Source: an uncultured Massilia sp.
GTDB lineage: Bacteria > Pseudomonadota > Gammaproteobacteria > Burkholderiales > Burkholderiaceae_D
Length of the DNA stretch: 64,000 bases
Direction: 5' to 3'
NCBI GenBank assembly: GCA_913778765.1
Contig: CAJYXO010000019.1
Location: forward strand, 1-64,000
Under the pieces are notes generated by a model. That model saw only the letters and a list, made by a program, of their open reading frames with translations, did not search any database and had not been told where the DNA came from. The translations under genes were made by a program, and so were the position numbers. Shown piece by piece: positions 10,793 through 19,074 of the stretch. How positions within the stretch are numbered: the first letter of the stretch is position 1; every line of letters begins with the position of its first letter.

Positions 10793-10891
10793 TGCAGAGC
10801 TGCCGTTGTTGCCGGGGGCGTTGTGGGAAATTTTATATCCGATGGGGACGGATGGGCGCGCGGCCCGTGAACGTCATTCCTGCCGCCCACC

Positions 10892-10968
10892 CGTCATCCC
10901 CGCGCAGGCGGGGATCCAAGTTGGCGAATACTCGACGAACTTGGGTTCCCGCCTGCGCGGGAACGACG
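10892..10968. repeat. REP-type palindromic repeat pair (BIME-like)
   Basis: Two units of about 31 nt face each other: 10892-10922 and 10938-10968. Each is a short GC-rich hairpin of the CCCGC..GCGGG type. They differ at only a few positions when one is reverse-complemented, and a 15-nt spacer separates them. The pair sits 23 nt past the stop codon of the downstream M3 peptidase gene. The same arrangement recurs at 63291-63377, and a single unit lies at 50978-51005. Confidence 0.85.
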
Positions 10969-10991
10969 TTTTCCGAGCAGCGGGCCAGGTA

Positions 10992-13115
10992 TTACTCGAC
11001 GGTCAGGCCACGGCGCTCCAGCAGCGGCTCGATCTTCGCATCGCGGCCGCGGAAGCCGCGGTACATGTCCATCGCGTCCATGGTGCCGCCGCGCGACAGC
11101 AGCATCTGACGGAAGCGGTCGCCGTTCTTGCGCAGCAGGCCGCCGTTTTCCTTGAACCACTCGACGGTGTCGGCGTCCAGCTTCTCGGCCCACAGGTAGC
11201 CGTAGTAGCCGGCCGAGTAGCCGCCCGAGAACACGTGCGAGAAGTAGGTCGTGCGGTAGCGCGGCGGCACCAGCGGGAAGTCGACGCCGGCGTCATGCAG
11301 GGCCTTGGCTTCGAAGCCCAGCACGTCGGTCGGGACCTGGTCCGCGCCCAGCTGGTGCCAGCTCTGGTCGAGGATCGAGGCCGCCAGGTATTCGGTGGTG
11401 CGGTAGCCCTCGTTGAACTTGGCGGACGCCTGCACCTTGTCCAGCAGTTCTTTCGGCATCGGCGCGCCGGTCTGGTAGTGCTTGGCATAATTCGCCAGCA
11501 CTTCCGGCCAGGCCATCCACATCTCGTTCACCTGCGACGGGAACTCGACGTAGTCGCGCGGCACGCGGGTGCCCGAGAAGCGCGGGTACTTCACGTTCGA
11601 GAACATGCCGTGCAGCGCATGGCCGAATTCGTGGAACATGGTGCGCACTTCGTCGTAGGTCAGCAGGGTCGGCTCGCCGGCGGCCGGCTTCGGGATGTTC
11701 AGGTGATTCGCGATCACCGGGTGCGTGCCCAGCAGCGTGCTCTGGCCCACGTAGGCGTTCATCCAGGCGCCGCCGCGCTTGTTGGCGCGCGCGTAGGGGT
11801 CGTGCATGAAGATCGCCAGCTGCTTGCCGTCGGTGTCGAAGACGTCGAACACGCGCACGTCCGGGTCGTACACCGGCAGGTCCTTGCGTTCCTTGAAGGT
11901 GATGCCGTATTCCTTGGTGGCGGCAAAGAACACGCCGTCGATCAGGACGCGGTTGTACTCGAAGTAGGGACGCAGCTGGTTCTGGTCGAAGGCGTAGCGC
12001 TGGGCGCGCACCTTGTCGCTGTAATAGTTCCAGTCGTAGGCGGCGGCCTGGAATTTTCCGCCTTCGGCATCGATCACCTTCTGCAGGTCGGCCGCTTCCT
12101 TTTTCGCGTTGTTGACGGCCGGCTTGGCGAATTCGGCCAGCAGCTTGTTGACGGCGGAGGTAGTCTTCGCGGTCTGGTCTTCCAGCATGTAGGCGGCGTG
12201 GCTCGGATAGCCCAGCAGCTTGGCGCGCTCGGCGCGTGCCTTCACCAGCGCCAGCACCAGCGCGCGGTTGTCGAATTCGCCGCCATGGCTGCCGCGCGCC
12301 AGCGAGGTCGCCAGCAGCTTTTCGCGGGTCGCGCGCTTGGTCAGCACCGACAGCGGGGCCTGCTGGGTGGTGTTCACGACCGGGATCACGAACTTGCCGT
12401 CCAGGCCGCGCTTCTTCGCCTCCGCGGCGGCGACGTCGATCGCCTTGTCCGACATGCCGGCCAGTTCCTCGCGGCTGTCGACCACCAGCGCCGAGGCATT
12501 CGCTTCCTTCAGCACGTTCTGGCTGAACTGGGTCTGGAGGGCCGCGATCTGGCCGTTGTAGGCCTTCAGCTTGACCTTGTCGGCCGCGGACAGCTGGGCG
12601 CCGGCGCGCACGAAGTCGGTGTGGTAGCGCTTCAGCAGGTAGGCCGACTCGGCATCCAGGTGCAGCGAGGCGCGCTTGTCGTACAGGGTCTTGATGCGCT
12701 TGTAGAGCTTCTCGTTCAGGCGGATCTTGTCGCTGTGCGCAGCCAGCTTCGGCGCCAGTTCCTTGTCCAGCGCGTTCAGCGTGTCGTTGGTGTTGGCGCC
12801 GACCAGGTTGTAGAAGGCGGTCGAGACGCGGTTCAGCAGCTGGCCCGAACGCTCCATCGCGACGATGGTGTTCTCGAAGGTGGGCGCGGCGCGGCTAGCG
12901 GCGATGGCGTCGATCTCGGCCGACTGCTGGCGCATGCCTTCCTCGAAGGCCGGCGCGAAGTCGTCGTTCTTGATCTTGTCGAAGGCCGGGTACTGGAACG
13001 GCAGGGTGCTCGGCTTGGCGAAGGGGTTCGATGCCGGCAGCTGCGACGGGGCTGCGTGGGCGATGCCGGCGACGGCCGCAGCGACGGCGATGGCCAGGAT
13101 ATGGGTGCGCTTCAT
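10992..13115 (-). CDS. Secreted M3 family metallopeptidase (Dcp-like), downstream copy
   Basis: The 707-residue protein should be an exported zinc peptidyl-dipeptidase or oligopeptidase. A signal peptide, MKRTHILAIAVAAAVAGIAHA, covers the first 21 or so residues. The active-site helix FHEFGHALHG is centred on H495, followed by VPRDYVEFPSQVNE, whose glutamate is the expected third zinc ligand of thimet-type enzymes. The chain ends with GYLWAEKLDADTVEWF and a Dcp-like tail. The frame stays open upstream, but the signal peptide and a purine-rich site (GGAGAG) fix the ATG at 13115. Only 32 nt separate it from a close paralogue upstream. E. coli Dcp is cytoplasmic or periplasmic; a cleavable signal favours the periplasm here. 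Confidence 0.92.
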   Translation of the reverse strand: MKRTHILAIAVAAAVAGIAHAAPSQLPASNPFAKPSTLPFQYPAFDKIKNDDFAPAFEEGMRQQSAEIDAIAASRAAPTFENTIVAMERSGQLLNRVSTAFYNLVGANTNDTLNALDKELAPKLAAHSDKIRLNEKLYKRIKTLYDKRASLHLDAESAYLLKRYHTDFVRAGAQLSAADKVKLKAYNGQIAALQTQFSQNVLKEANASALVVDSREELAGMSDKAIDVAAAEAKKRGLDGKFVIPVVNTTQQAPLSVLTKRATREKLLATSLARGSHGGEFDNRALVLALVKARAERAKLLGYPSHAAYMLEDQTAKTTSAVNKLLAEFAKPAVNNAKKEAADLQKVIDAEGGKFQAAAYDWNYYSDKVRAQRYAFDQNQLRPYFEYNRVLIDGVFFAATKEYGITFKERKDLPVYDPDVRVFDVFDTDGKQLAIFMHDPYARANKRGGAWMNAYVGQSTLLGTHPVIANHLNIPKPAAGEPTLLTYDEVRTMFHEFGHALHGMFSNVKYPRFSGTRVPRDYVEFPSQVNEMWMAWPEVLANYAKHYQTGAPMPKELLDKVQASAKFNEGYRTTEYLAASILDQSWHQLGADQVPTDVLGFEAKALHDAGVDFPLVPPRYRTTYFSHVFSGGYSAGYYGYLWAEKLDADTVEWFKENGGLLRKNGDRFRQMLLSRGGTMDAMDMYRGFRGRDAKIEPLLERRGLTVE

Positions 13116-13147
13116 GTTCTCTCCGTTGTAAATCGTTTTAATTGTTT

Positions 13148-15310
13148 TCAGTTGCCGGTCAAACCGCGGCGCTCCAGCAGCGGCTGGATCTGCGCATCGC
13201 GTCCGCGGAAATTGCGGAACAGGTCCATTGCGTCGGCCGAACCGCCGCGCGACAGCAAAGTCTGGCGGAAGTGGTCGCCGTTCTTGCGCAGCAGGCCGCC
13301 GTTTTCCTTGAACCACTCGACGGTGTCGGCGTCCAGTTTTTCGCTCCACAGGTAGGCGTAGTAGCCGGCCGAATAGCCGAGCGAGAAGCTGTGCGAGAAA
13401 TAGGTCGTGCGGTAGCGCGGCGGCACCGGCGCGAAGTCGACGCCCGCATCCTTCAGCGCGGCCGCCTCGAAGCCGGTCACGTCGGACGGGATCTGGTTCG
13501 GGGCCAGCTGGTGCCAGCGCTGGTCGAGCAGGGACGCCGCCAGATACTCGGTCGTGATGTAGCCCATGTTGAACTTCTTCGAGGCCTGCACCTTGTCCAG
13601 CAGCGCCTGCGGCATCGGCTCGCCGGTCTGGTAGTGCTTCGCGTAGTTGGCCAGCACCTCGGGCCAGGTGGCCCACATCTCGTTGACCTGCGACGGATAC
13701 TCGACGAAGTCGCGCGGCGTGTTGGCGCCGCCAAAGGTCGGGTACTTCACGTTCGAGAACATGCCGTGCAGCGCGTGGCCGAATTCGTGGAAGGCCGTGC
13801 GCACCTCGTCATAGGTCAGCAGGGTCGGCTGGCCGGCGGCCGGCTTCGGGATGTTCAGGTGGTTCGCCACCACCGGGCGGTTGCCCAGCAGCGCCGACTG
13901 CGTCACGTACTCGTTCATCCACGCGCCGCCCTGCTTGTTCGGGCGCGCGTAGTAATCCATGATGAAGATCGCCAGCGGCTTGCCGTCGGCATCGAAGACG
14001 TCGAACACGCGCACGTCCGGGTCGTACACCGGCAGGTCCTTGCGTTCCTTGAAGCTGATGCCGAACTCCTTGTTCGCAGCGAAGAACACGCCGTTCTGCA
14101 CCACGTTGTTCAGTTCAAAATAAGGCTTCAGCTGGCTCTCGTCGAAGGCATATTTCGCCTGGCGCACCTTGTCGGTGTAGAAGGCCCAGTCCTGCGCGGC
14201 GACCTGGAAGCCGCCTTTCTCCGCGTCGATGACTGCCTGGATCTCGGCCGCTTCCTTCTTCGCGTTGTTCACGGCAGGCAGCGCCAGCTCGCCCAGCAGC
14301 TTGTTCACGGCTTCCGGCGTCTTGGCGGTTTCCACTTCCAGCGAATAGGCCGCGTAGTTCGGGTAGCCCAGCAGGGTCGCCTTCTCCGCACGCAGCTTGG
14401 CCAGGCGCTGCACCAGCGCGCGGCTGTCGAACTCGCCGCCGCGGCTGCCGCGCGCCTGCGACGCCGCCATCAGGCGCTCGCGCGTAGCGCGGTTGGTCAG
14501 CGACGACAGCGGCGGCTGGCCGGTGGTGTTCGCCAGCGCGATCACGAACTTGCCGTCCAGGCCGCGCTTCTTCGCCTCAAGCGCGGCGGCGTCGATTTCG
14601 GCGTCCGACAGGCCGGCCAGCTCGGCGCGGGTGTCGACCACCAGCGCCGAAGCGTTCGCTTCCTTCAGCACGTTCTGGGCGAAGCTCGATTGCAGGCTGG
14701 CGATCTCGCCGTTGTAGGCCTTCAGCTTCTCCTTGTTGGCGTTCGACAGCTTGGCGCCGGCGCGCACGAAGTCGCGGTGGTAGCGCTCCAGCAGGTGCTT
14801 CGACTCGGCATCCAGCTTGAGGGCGTCGCGCCTGTCGTACAGCGTTTTCACGCGCTTCCACAGCTTGTCGTTCAGGTAGATCGCGTCGGCATGGGCCGCC
14901 AGCTTGGGCGACATCTCGCGGTCGATCGCATCCAGGTTGTCGTTGGTGTTCGCGCTCTGCAGGTTCGCGAAGGTGGTCGACACGCGCGCCAGCAACTGGC
15001 CGGCACGTTCCATCGCGACGATGGTGTTGTCGAAGCTCGGTGCATTGCGGTTGTTGGCGATCGCCTCGACTTCCAGCAGGTGCACGCGCATGCCGACTTC
15101 GAAGGCCGGTTTGAAGTGCTCGTCCTTGATCTTGTCGAAGGCCGGGTAGTGGAAAGGCAGCGTGCTGGCCCTGGCGAAGGGATTCGAGGCGTCGAGGACG
15201 GTGGCGGTAGCGGCAGGAGCAGGGGCGGCAAGTGCGGCGGCGGAAGTGGCGGTCGCTGCGAAGGCAAGCGCGATGCTTGCCGCAACGATGAAGCTGTGTG
15301 ACTGTTTCAT
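13148..15310 (-). CDS. Secreted M3 family metallopeptidase (Dcp-like), upstream copy
   Basis: The 720-residue product is a close paralogue of the next gene downstream. The two align from SNPFA (near residue 42) to the RRGLT tail, including EANASALVVDSREELAG-like and NNAKKEAA-like blocks. The signal peptide spans roughly residues 1-30 (MKQSHSFIVAASIALAFAAT). The zinc site FHEFGHALHG is at H508, with VEYPSQVNE after it. I took the ATG at 15310; a GTG six codons earlier is possible but less signal-like. The pair is a tandem duplication in one operon. Differences cluster in the N-terminal linker, which is Ala/Pro-rich here. Separate substrate preferences are possible but not shown. Confidence 0.9.
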   Translation of the reverse strand: MKQSHSFIVAASIALAFAATATSAAALAAPAPAATATVLDASNPFARASTLPFHYPAFDKIKDEHFKPAFEVGMRVHLLEVEAIANNRNAPSFDNTIVAMERAGQLLARVSTTFANLQSANTNDNLDAIDREMSPKLAAHADAIYLNDKLWKRVKTLYDRRDALKLDAESKHLLERYHRDFVRAGAKLSNANKEKLKAYNGEIASLQSSFAQNVLKEANASALVVDTRAELAGLSDAEIDAAALEAKKRGLDGKFVIALANTTGQPPLSSLTNRATRERLMAASQARGSRGGEFDSRALVQRLAKLRAEKATLLGYPNYAAYSLEVETAKTPEAVNKLLGELALPAVNNAKKEAAEIQAVIDAEKGGFQVAAQDWAFYTDKVRQAKYAFDESQLKPYFELNNVVQNGVFFAANKEFGISFKERKDLPVYDPDVRVFDVFDADGKPLAIFIMDYYARPNKQGGAWMNEYVTQSALLGNRPVVANHLNIPKPAAGQPTLLTYDEVRTAFHEFGHALHGMFSNVKYPTFGGANTPRDFVEYPSQVNEMWATWPEVLANYAKHYQTGEPMPQALLDKVQASKKFNMGYITTEYLAASLLDQRWHQLAPNQIPSDVTGFEAAALKDAGVDFAPVPPRYRTTYFSHSFSLGYSAGYYAYLWSEKLDADTVEWFKENGGLLRKNGDHFRQTLLSRGGSADAMDLFRNFRGRDAQIQPLLERRGLTGN

Positions 15311-15426
15311 GCGATCTTTCACGAACACTGTATGGACGCTGCCGAGGCAAGCCCGGCAGCAGGTGCGCGAAAGATCATAACAGGGTTATTGCCGAGCCGG
15401 CATAACGGAAATGTTGCGGCGCCGTA

Positions 15427-15527
15427 GAGCGCCTAAGAAAACCGTCAGGGCAAGGCGCGGCGCCGAAGACAGTACGAATGTACGGCGAGGCGTCGCAACG
15501 CGGCCATGGCGGTTTTATTAGGCGCTC
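15427..15527. repeat. 101-bp imperfect inverted repeat (MITE-like or terminator)
   Basis: GAGCGCCTAAGAAAACCG at 15427-15444 is mirrored by CGGTTTTATTAGGCGCTC at 15510-15527 with one mismatch. The interior (GGCAAGGCGC, GTACGAATGTAC, GGCGAGGCG) can pair further. It fills most of the 15311-15527 gap and ends exactly before the stop codon of the TMEM175-like gene. This layout resembles short non-autonomous mobile repeats, and as RNA it could stop transcription of that gene. Confidence 0.7.
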
Positions 15528-16142
15528 TTATTTTTCCTGGCGCTCGGCCGCCTCTTCTTCCTCGCTTTCCTCGACCACTTTTTCCTCGATCCGCCGGTCC
15601 GGAATCAGCCACATCACGGCCACGCCCGCATACACGAGAAAGCCGAGCCAGGCCGCGAACCAGGACAGGCCGGCGCCGGCCAGGTAAAGGACGATCGAGA
15701 TCTTGCCCTTGCGGTCGTCGCCGATGGCCTCCGCCAGGGTCGTGTTCTTGTCATGGTTGCGCACCAGGCCGCGCGCCAGCAGCGAATACGCCACCGCGCA
15801 CATGAACAGCACGAAACCATAGGCGGCAGTGGGACCGGTCTCGAAATGGTTCTCGCCCGTCCAGGCCGTCACGAAGGGAATCAGGGACAGCCAGAACAGC
15901 AGATGCAGATTGGCCCACAGTACGCCGCCGCTGACTTCCTTCACGGCGTGCAGCATGTGGTGGTGGTTGTTCCAGTAGATGCCGACGTAGATGAAGCTGA
16001 GCACGTAGCTCATGAACACCGGCCATAGCGGCAGCAGCCCGCGGAAAGTGGGGTCGTGCGGGACTTTGAGTTCCAGCACCATGATGGTGATGATGATGGC
16101 GATGACGCCGTCGCTGAAGGCTTCTAGTCGGTTCTTGCCCAT
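15528..16142 (-). CDS. TMEM175 family (DUF1211) potassium-channel-like membrane protein
   Basis: The 204-residue protein opens with MGKNRLEAFSDGVIAIIITIMVLE. This contains the FSDG motif (residues 9-12) and the first pore-lining helix typical of bacterial TMEM175 proteins, which form K+-permeable channels. Five further hydrophobic helices follow, including YWNNHHHMLHAV in the second and third. The C-terminus after residue 180 is highly acidic (EEKVVEESEEEEAAERQEK). The gene has its own upstream gap and a large inverted repeat at its 3' end. Ion selectivity cannot be read from the sequence. Confidence 0.88.
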   Translation of the reverse strand: MGKNRLEAFSDGVIAIIITIMVLELKVPHDPTFRGLLPLWPVFMSYVLSFIYVGIYWNNHHHMLHAVKEVSGGVLWANLHLLFWLSLIPFVTAWTGENHFETGPTAAYGFVLFMCAVAYSLLARGLVRNHDKNTTLAEAIGDDRKGKISIVLYLAGAGLSWFAAWLGFLVYAGVAVMWLIPDRRIEEKVVEESEEEEAAERQEK

Positions 16143-16164
16143 CGGTGTCCGTCCTCTAACGTGA

Positions 16165-16461
16165 CTATCGGGAACCAGACTTCATGAATGCCTCATAATT
16201 CCGCGCGAAATCCTCGAGATTCTCCGACATCATCCTTCGGAACTGTTCGGTGAAATACGCGAGCGCCCGCTCTTTTTCCTGCTGCATGTTCTCAGCGCTC
16301 CCGGTGGCACGCGCCAGGATGAACGCGTTGAAGCGTGCGGCGGCGAACAAGGTTGATGCGCCGACGGCGTTCGGATCTGCCGTATCGCACTGGTCGTTCG
16401 ACAGGTTGATGAGGGCATTGGCACGCTGCAGGAATGCCGGATCGGGGGTGTTATTGCTCAT
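16165..16461 (-). CDS. DUF3144 family protein
   Basis: This 98-residue soluble protein matches DUF3144: ANALINLSNDQC near the N-terminus, then ASTLFAAARFNAFILA, and the C-terminal ALAYFTEQFRRMMSENLEDFARNYEAF. The family has no known function. The gene is 22 nt upstream of the TMEM175-like gene on the same strand, so they may be co-transcribed. Confidence 0.82.
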   Translation of the reverse strand: MSNNTPDPAFLQRANALINLSNDQCDTADPNAVGASTLFAAARFNAFILARATGSAENMQQEKERALAYFTEQFRRMMSENLEDFARNYEAFMKSGSR

Positions 16462-16586
16462 GATATGTAGTGTGGCGTCAGGCTGACGATCTTGTTAATG
16501 GCGCACTCATTATTACAGCTTTCGTCGTCGTGACGAGCGAACACGTCTGTGGTCCAACTGGCAAACCGCCATCACGCCGATCGACA

Positions 16587-17138
16587 TCAGACCGCCCCCA
16601 TGATCGCGATTCCCCATCCCAGCACACCCACCACCATCCACGCCCAGTTCGCCCAGGTCAGCCGGTCATTGCCCTTCCCTGCCGGATCGCCGCAGCTCAA
16701 ATTGATCATCCGCTGCGCCTTCAAGAAAGGCAGCACCAGCACGAAAATCCCGGCGAACGATGCGACGTCGCCAGCGCGGCCCGGGATCAGCACATCGATG
16801 AAGTTCGCCAGCAGCATCAGGCCGACCAGGATGGTGGCGTCCAGGCCGCTGCGCCAGCGCGCCACCGCCGGCTGGGAACGGCCATGCGCCTTGACCTTGC
16901 GGAACAGCGCGTGCGTGAAGAACATCGAGAAGGCGGCGCGCGGCGCCGGCGAGACCATGCTGCCGAAGCGCGAAGCTTCGGGATGCTTGCCCTTGTAGCA
17001 GGACCAGTTCTTGTAGAACCAGTAGAAGGCGTAGCCGGTGAAGGTCGCCAGGAACAGGATCGCCAGCTTGCGCCTGGAGACCACATAGAAAGCCGGGCCC
17101 GCGCTGGCGGCCAGCAGCTTGTCGAGATCGGTTTGCAT
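16587..17138 (-). CDS. Hypothetical membrane protein
   Basis: The 183-residue product has about four hydrophobic helices (residues 28-45, 98-118, 122-142 and 163-183). Between the first two sits the motif YAFYWFYKNWSCYKGKHP, with a conserved-looking SMFFTHALFRKVK block. I have seen comparable FYKNW proteins in Oxalobacteraceae and other proteobacteria annotated only as hypothetical. Neither neighbour suggests a function. The start ATG at 17138 follows CAGGGATGC, a plausible ribosome-binding site. Confidence 0.65.
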   Translation of the reverse strand: MQTDLDKLLAASAGPAFYVVSRRKLAILFLATFTGYAFYWFYKNWSCYKGKHPEASRFGSMVSPAPRAAFSMFFTHALFRKVKAHGRSQPAVARWRSGLDATILVGLMLLANFIDVLIPGRAGDVASFAGIFVLVLPFLKAQRMINLSCGDPAGKGNDRLTWANWAWMVVGVLGWGIAIMGAV

Positions 17139-17204
17139 CCCTGCCAGCGCATTCTGTCATCCAATAAGAAGCCCCACCTTATTGGATTCATTGACAAAAT
17201 ACAA

Positions 17205-18482
17205 CTATTTGGCAGGCTGGCGACGCTGCTTGAGGCGGTTACGAAGCGTCTTGACGTGACCGATCAGGGCTTCGTTCAGCCGGTCCTGCACGCCATGGAG
17301 GCGGTAGAGCATGCTGGTCAGGCCGTTCCGCCGGCACATCAGGAGCTTGCCGCGCCGCTGCAGCACATGGGTCGAGCGGAATTCCTGGTTCGGGGTGCCG
17401 TAGCCGAAATCGGCGGAAACGAAATCGAAATGCGCGATCGTGTCCTGCAGGGCCAGGTGCATGATGCTGGTGCCGACCGACAAGGCCAGGTATTCGTCCT
17501 TGCAGCATATCTTGTGCACGTGCCACACGTCGTTCGAGCGGCTGCCCAGCACCAGCGCCACGGTCTGGCCGCCGCACTGGAGCAGATAGGCGTGCAGCAG
17601 GCCGTGGCGGGCCTGGCTTTCGTATTTCGCCTGGATCCGCGCGGTCGCCATCTTTCTCGCGCTCGGCAGCGCGCGCATGCCCTCCATTAGCATGGCGACC
17701 TGATCGGGGCGCTCGATCCGCACCAGGCTGACCTCCCCCGCTTCCTTGGCCAGCAGGCGCACTTGGCGCGACAGGTTGTAGCGCTTCTTGGAACTCAGTT
17801 TCTGCAAATAGGCGTCGACGGTTTCAGGCAGCGGTACCGTGTGGCACTCGCGCCAGCCTTGTACCACGTGGCCGGACAAGCCGTCGGCGCGCATCGTCGC
17901 GCCCAGTTCCTCGGGCACGGCCTGCATCAGCAGGGCGCGCGCGCGCGGATGGCGTTCTAGCAGGCTCTTCAAGACGAATTCCGCCAGGCCTTCCTCGGCT
18001 GGATCCAGCAGGGGCACGCTGCCGAGCACCTGGTAGAGGCGGATGTCGTGTTCATACACGCGGAAGGGGCCGAGGCGGAAGCAGAGCGCCTGGGACGTCT
18101 CGCGTCCGGGCACGATGCCGACGATGCGACCGTCATGCCGGCGGCGGATCAGGTAGAGGTCGCAGTGCGCTTCGTGGGGTTCCCGGGTCTCTTTCAGGTA
18201 GCGGAAGAAGCCCGGCAACTGGTACAGCGTTTCCGCGCCCTGGCGCACTTCCAGCAGGCGCGCCCACGCTGCCTGGACATCGGGCCGGTCGTGGTCGGCA
18301 GTGGCGGCGACGAATTCGAAACCCTGGTCCGCATCGCTGCTGCGGGATACGGCCGGCATGGGCGCCGGTGCGGGCGACCGCATGGGCGCTGGGGTCGGCA
18401 CCGCCCACAAAGAAAAGCCTGCCTTGTCCTTGGTGTGTTGAGAAAGTGTTTTCACGTCGGCTACCTTGTTCTTGGTTCTCAA
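17205..18482 (-). CDS. BcsL/CelD-type GNAT acetyltransferase
   Basis: The 425-residue protein contains the double GNAT-like fold of the CelD/BcsL group (PF13480), which includes enzymes linked to exopolysaccharide and peptidoglycan amino-acyl transfer. The central half has KLSSKKRYNLSRQVRLLAKE, as in this group. The second half has LLHAYLLQCGGQTVALVLGSR and YLALSVGTSIMHLALQD. Residues 1-50 are Pro/Ala-rich and probably unstructured. The gene stands alone. The 297 bp upstream (18483-18779) are unusually AT-rich and hold no gene I can support. Polysaccharide acetylation is the likely role, but no polysaccharide locus is nearby. Confidence 0.8.
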   Translation of the reverse strand: MRTKNKVADVKTLSQHTKDKAGFSLWAVPTPAPMRSPAPAPMPAVSRSSDADQGFEFVAATADHDRPDVQAAWARLLEVRQGAETLYQLPGFFRYLKETREPHEAHCDLYLIRRRHDGRIVGIVPGRETSQALCFRLGPFRVYEHDIRLYQVLGSVPLLDPAEEGLAEFVLKSLLERHPRARALLMQAVPEELGATMRADGLSGHVVQGWRECHTVPLPETVDAYLQKLSSKKRYNLSRQVRLLAKEAGEVSLVRIERPDQVAMLMEGMRALPSARKMATARIQAKYESQARHGLLHAYLLQCGGQTVALVLGSRSNDVWHVHKICCKDEYLALSVGTSIMHLALQDTIAHFDFVSADFGYGTPNQEFRSTHVLQRRGKLLMCRRNGLTSMLYRLHGVQDRLNEALIGHVKTLRNRLKQRRQPAK

Positions 18483-18779
18483 TTGCCGGATTTGATGATG
18501 TATTTACGACTGATAGCATCATAACTGGCGGCAATACCGACGTGTGTGAAATTTACGTCAAGCGAACAAGGTGCATTTGAGGCAATGAAATTGCAAGGAT
18601 TTGTAGGGAGATCGCGATTTTCAAAGAAAAAAGAAAAAAGTCAGCAAAATCTTGGTATTTACATCAGAGAAGTGATGAAAATGTCGATTTCATTCATTTT
18701 GCATGGACTTCGAGGAAATTCTTTCCAATCGCTGACTGTTGTGTAATCCATACAGCTGAGCTGTGTCGAAATCTGGCGC

Positions 18780-18983
18780 TCAATAATGGGGCGGCCTCTC
18801 GTTCACCGGCCCCTGGCCGGCGTCGCGCAGGGTGCGGATATGTTCGGCCAGTTTGGCGACCATGGCTTCGAGCTGGTCGACCCGGCGGGCCTGCTCGTAG
18901 ACGGTCTGGTTCAGCGACTCGACCAGGTTTTCCTGGTGCGCCAGCTTGATTTCGATATCGATGAAACGGTCTTCGTCGCTCAC
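18780..18983 (-). CDS. slyX: SlyX family protein
   Basis: The product is a 67-residue coiled-coil protein: DRFIDIEIKLAHQENLVESL, LNQTVYEQARRVDQLE, and the family's usual C-terminus rich in Pro and ending RPPHY. I set the start at the GTG at 18983, because AGGGG lies five bases upstream and the encoded protein then has normal SlyX length. The frame stays open to 19106, but the added residues do not resemble the family. SlyX function is unresolved. The RTX protease gene ends 91 nt upstream. Confidence 0.85.
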   Translation of the reverse strand: MSDEDRFIDIEIKLAHQENLVESLNQTVYEQARRVDQLEAMVAKLAEHIRTLRDAGQGPVNERPPHY

Positions 18984-19074
18984 GGCGGCCCCTGAAATGA
19001 AAAGAGCCGCATTATGCCAGCGGCTCGTGAACGGCGTCGGCATGTTGTCGCATGCCGGTTGCATCGTCGGTGGA

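Noticed and set aside
11003-11488. CRISPR array, or other arrays of direct repeats, anywhere in the window.
   Set aside because: I found no evenly spaced direct repeats; the repeats seen are palindromic REP-like units and single inverted repeats. No cas-like gene is present.
18546-18746. Short AT-rich plus-strand frame in the gap upstream of the acetyltransferase gene.
   Set aside because: Composition is unlike the genome's genes, there is no good ribosome-binding site and no family match. I treat the gap as non-coding.
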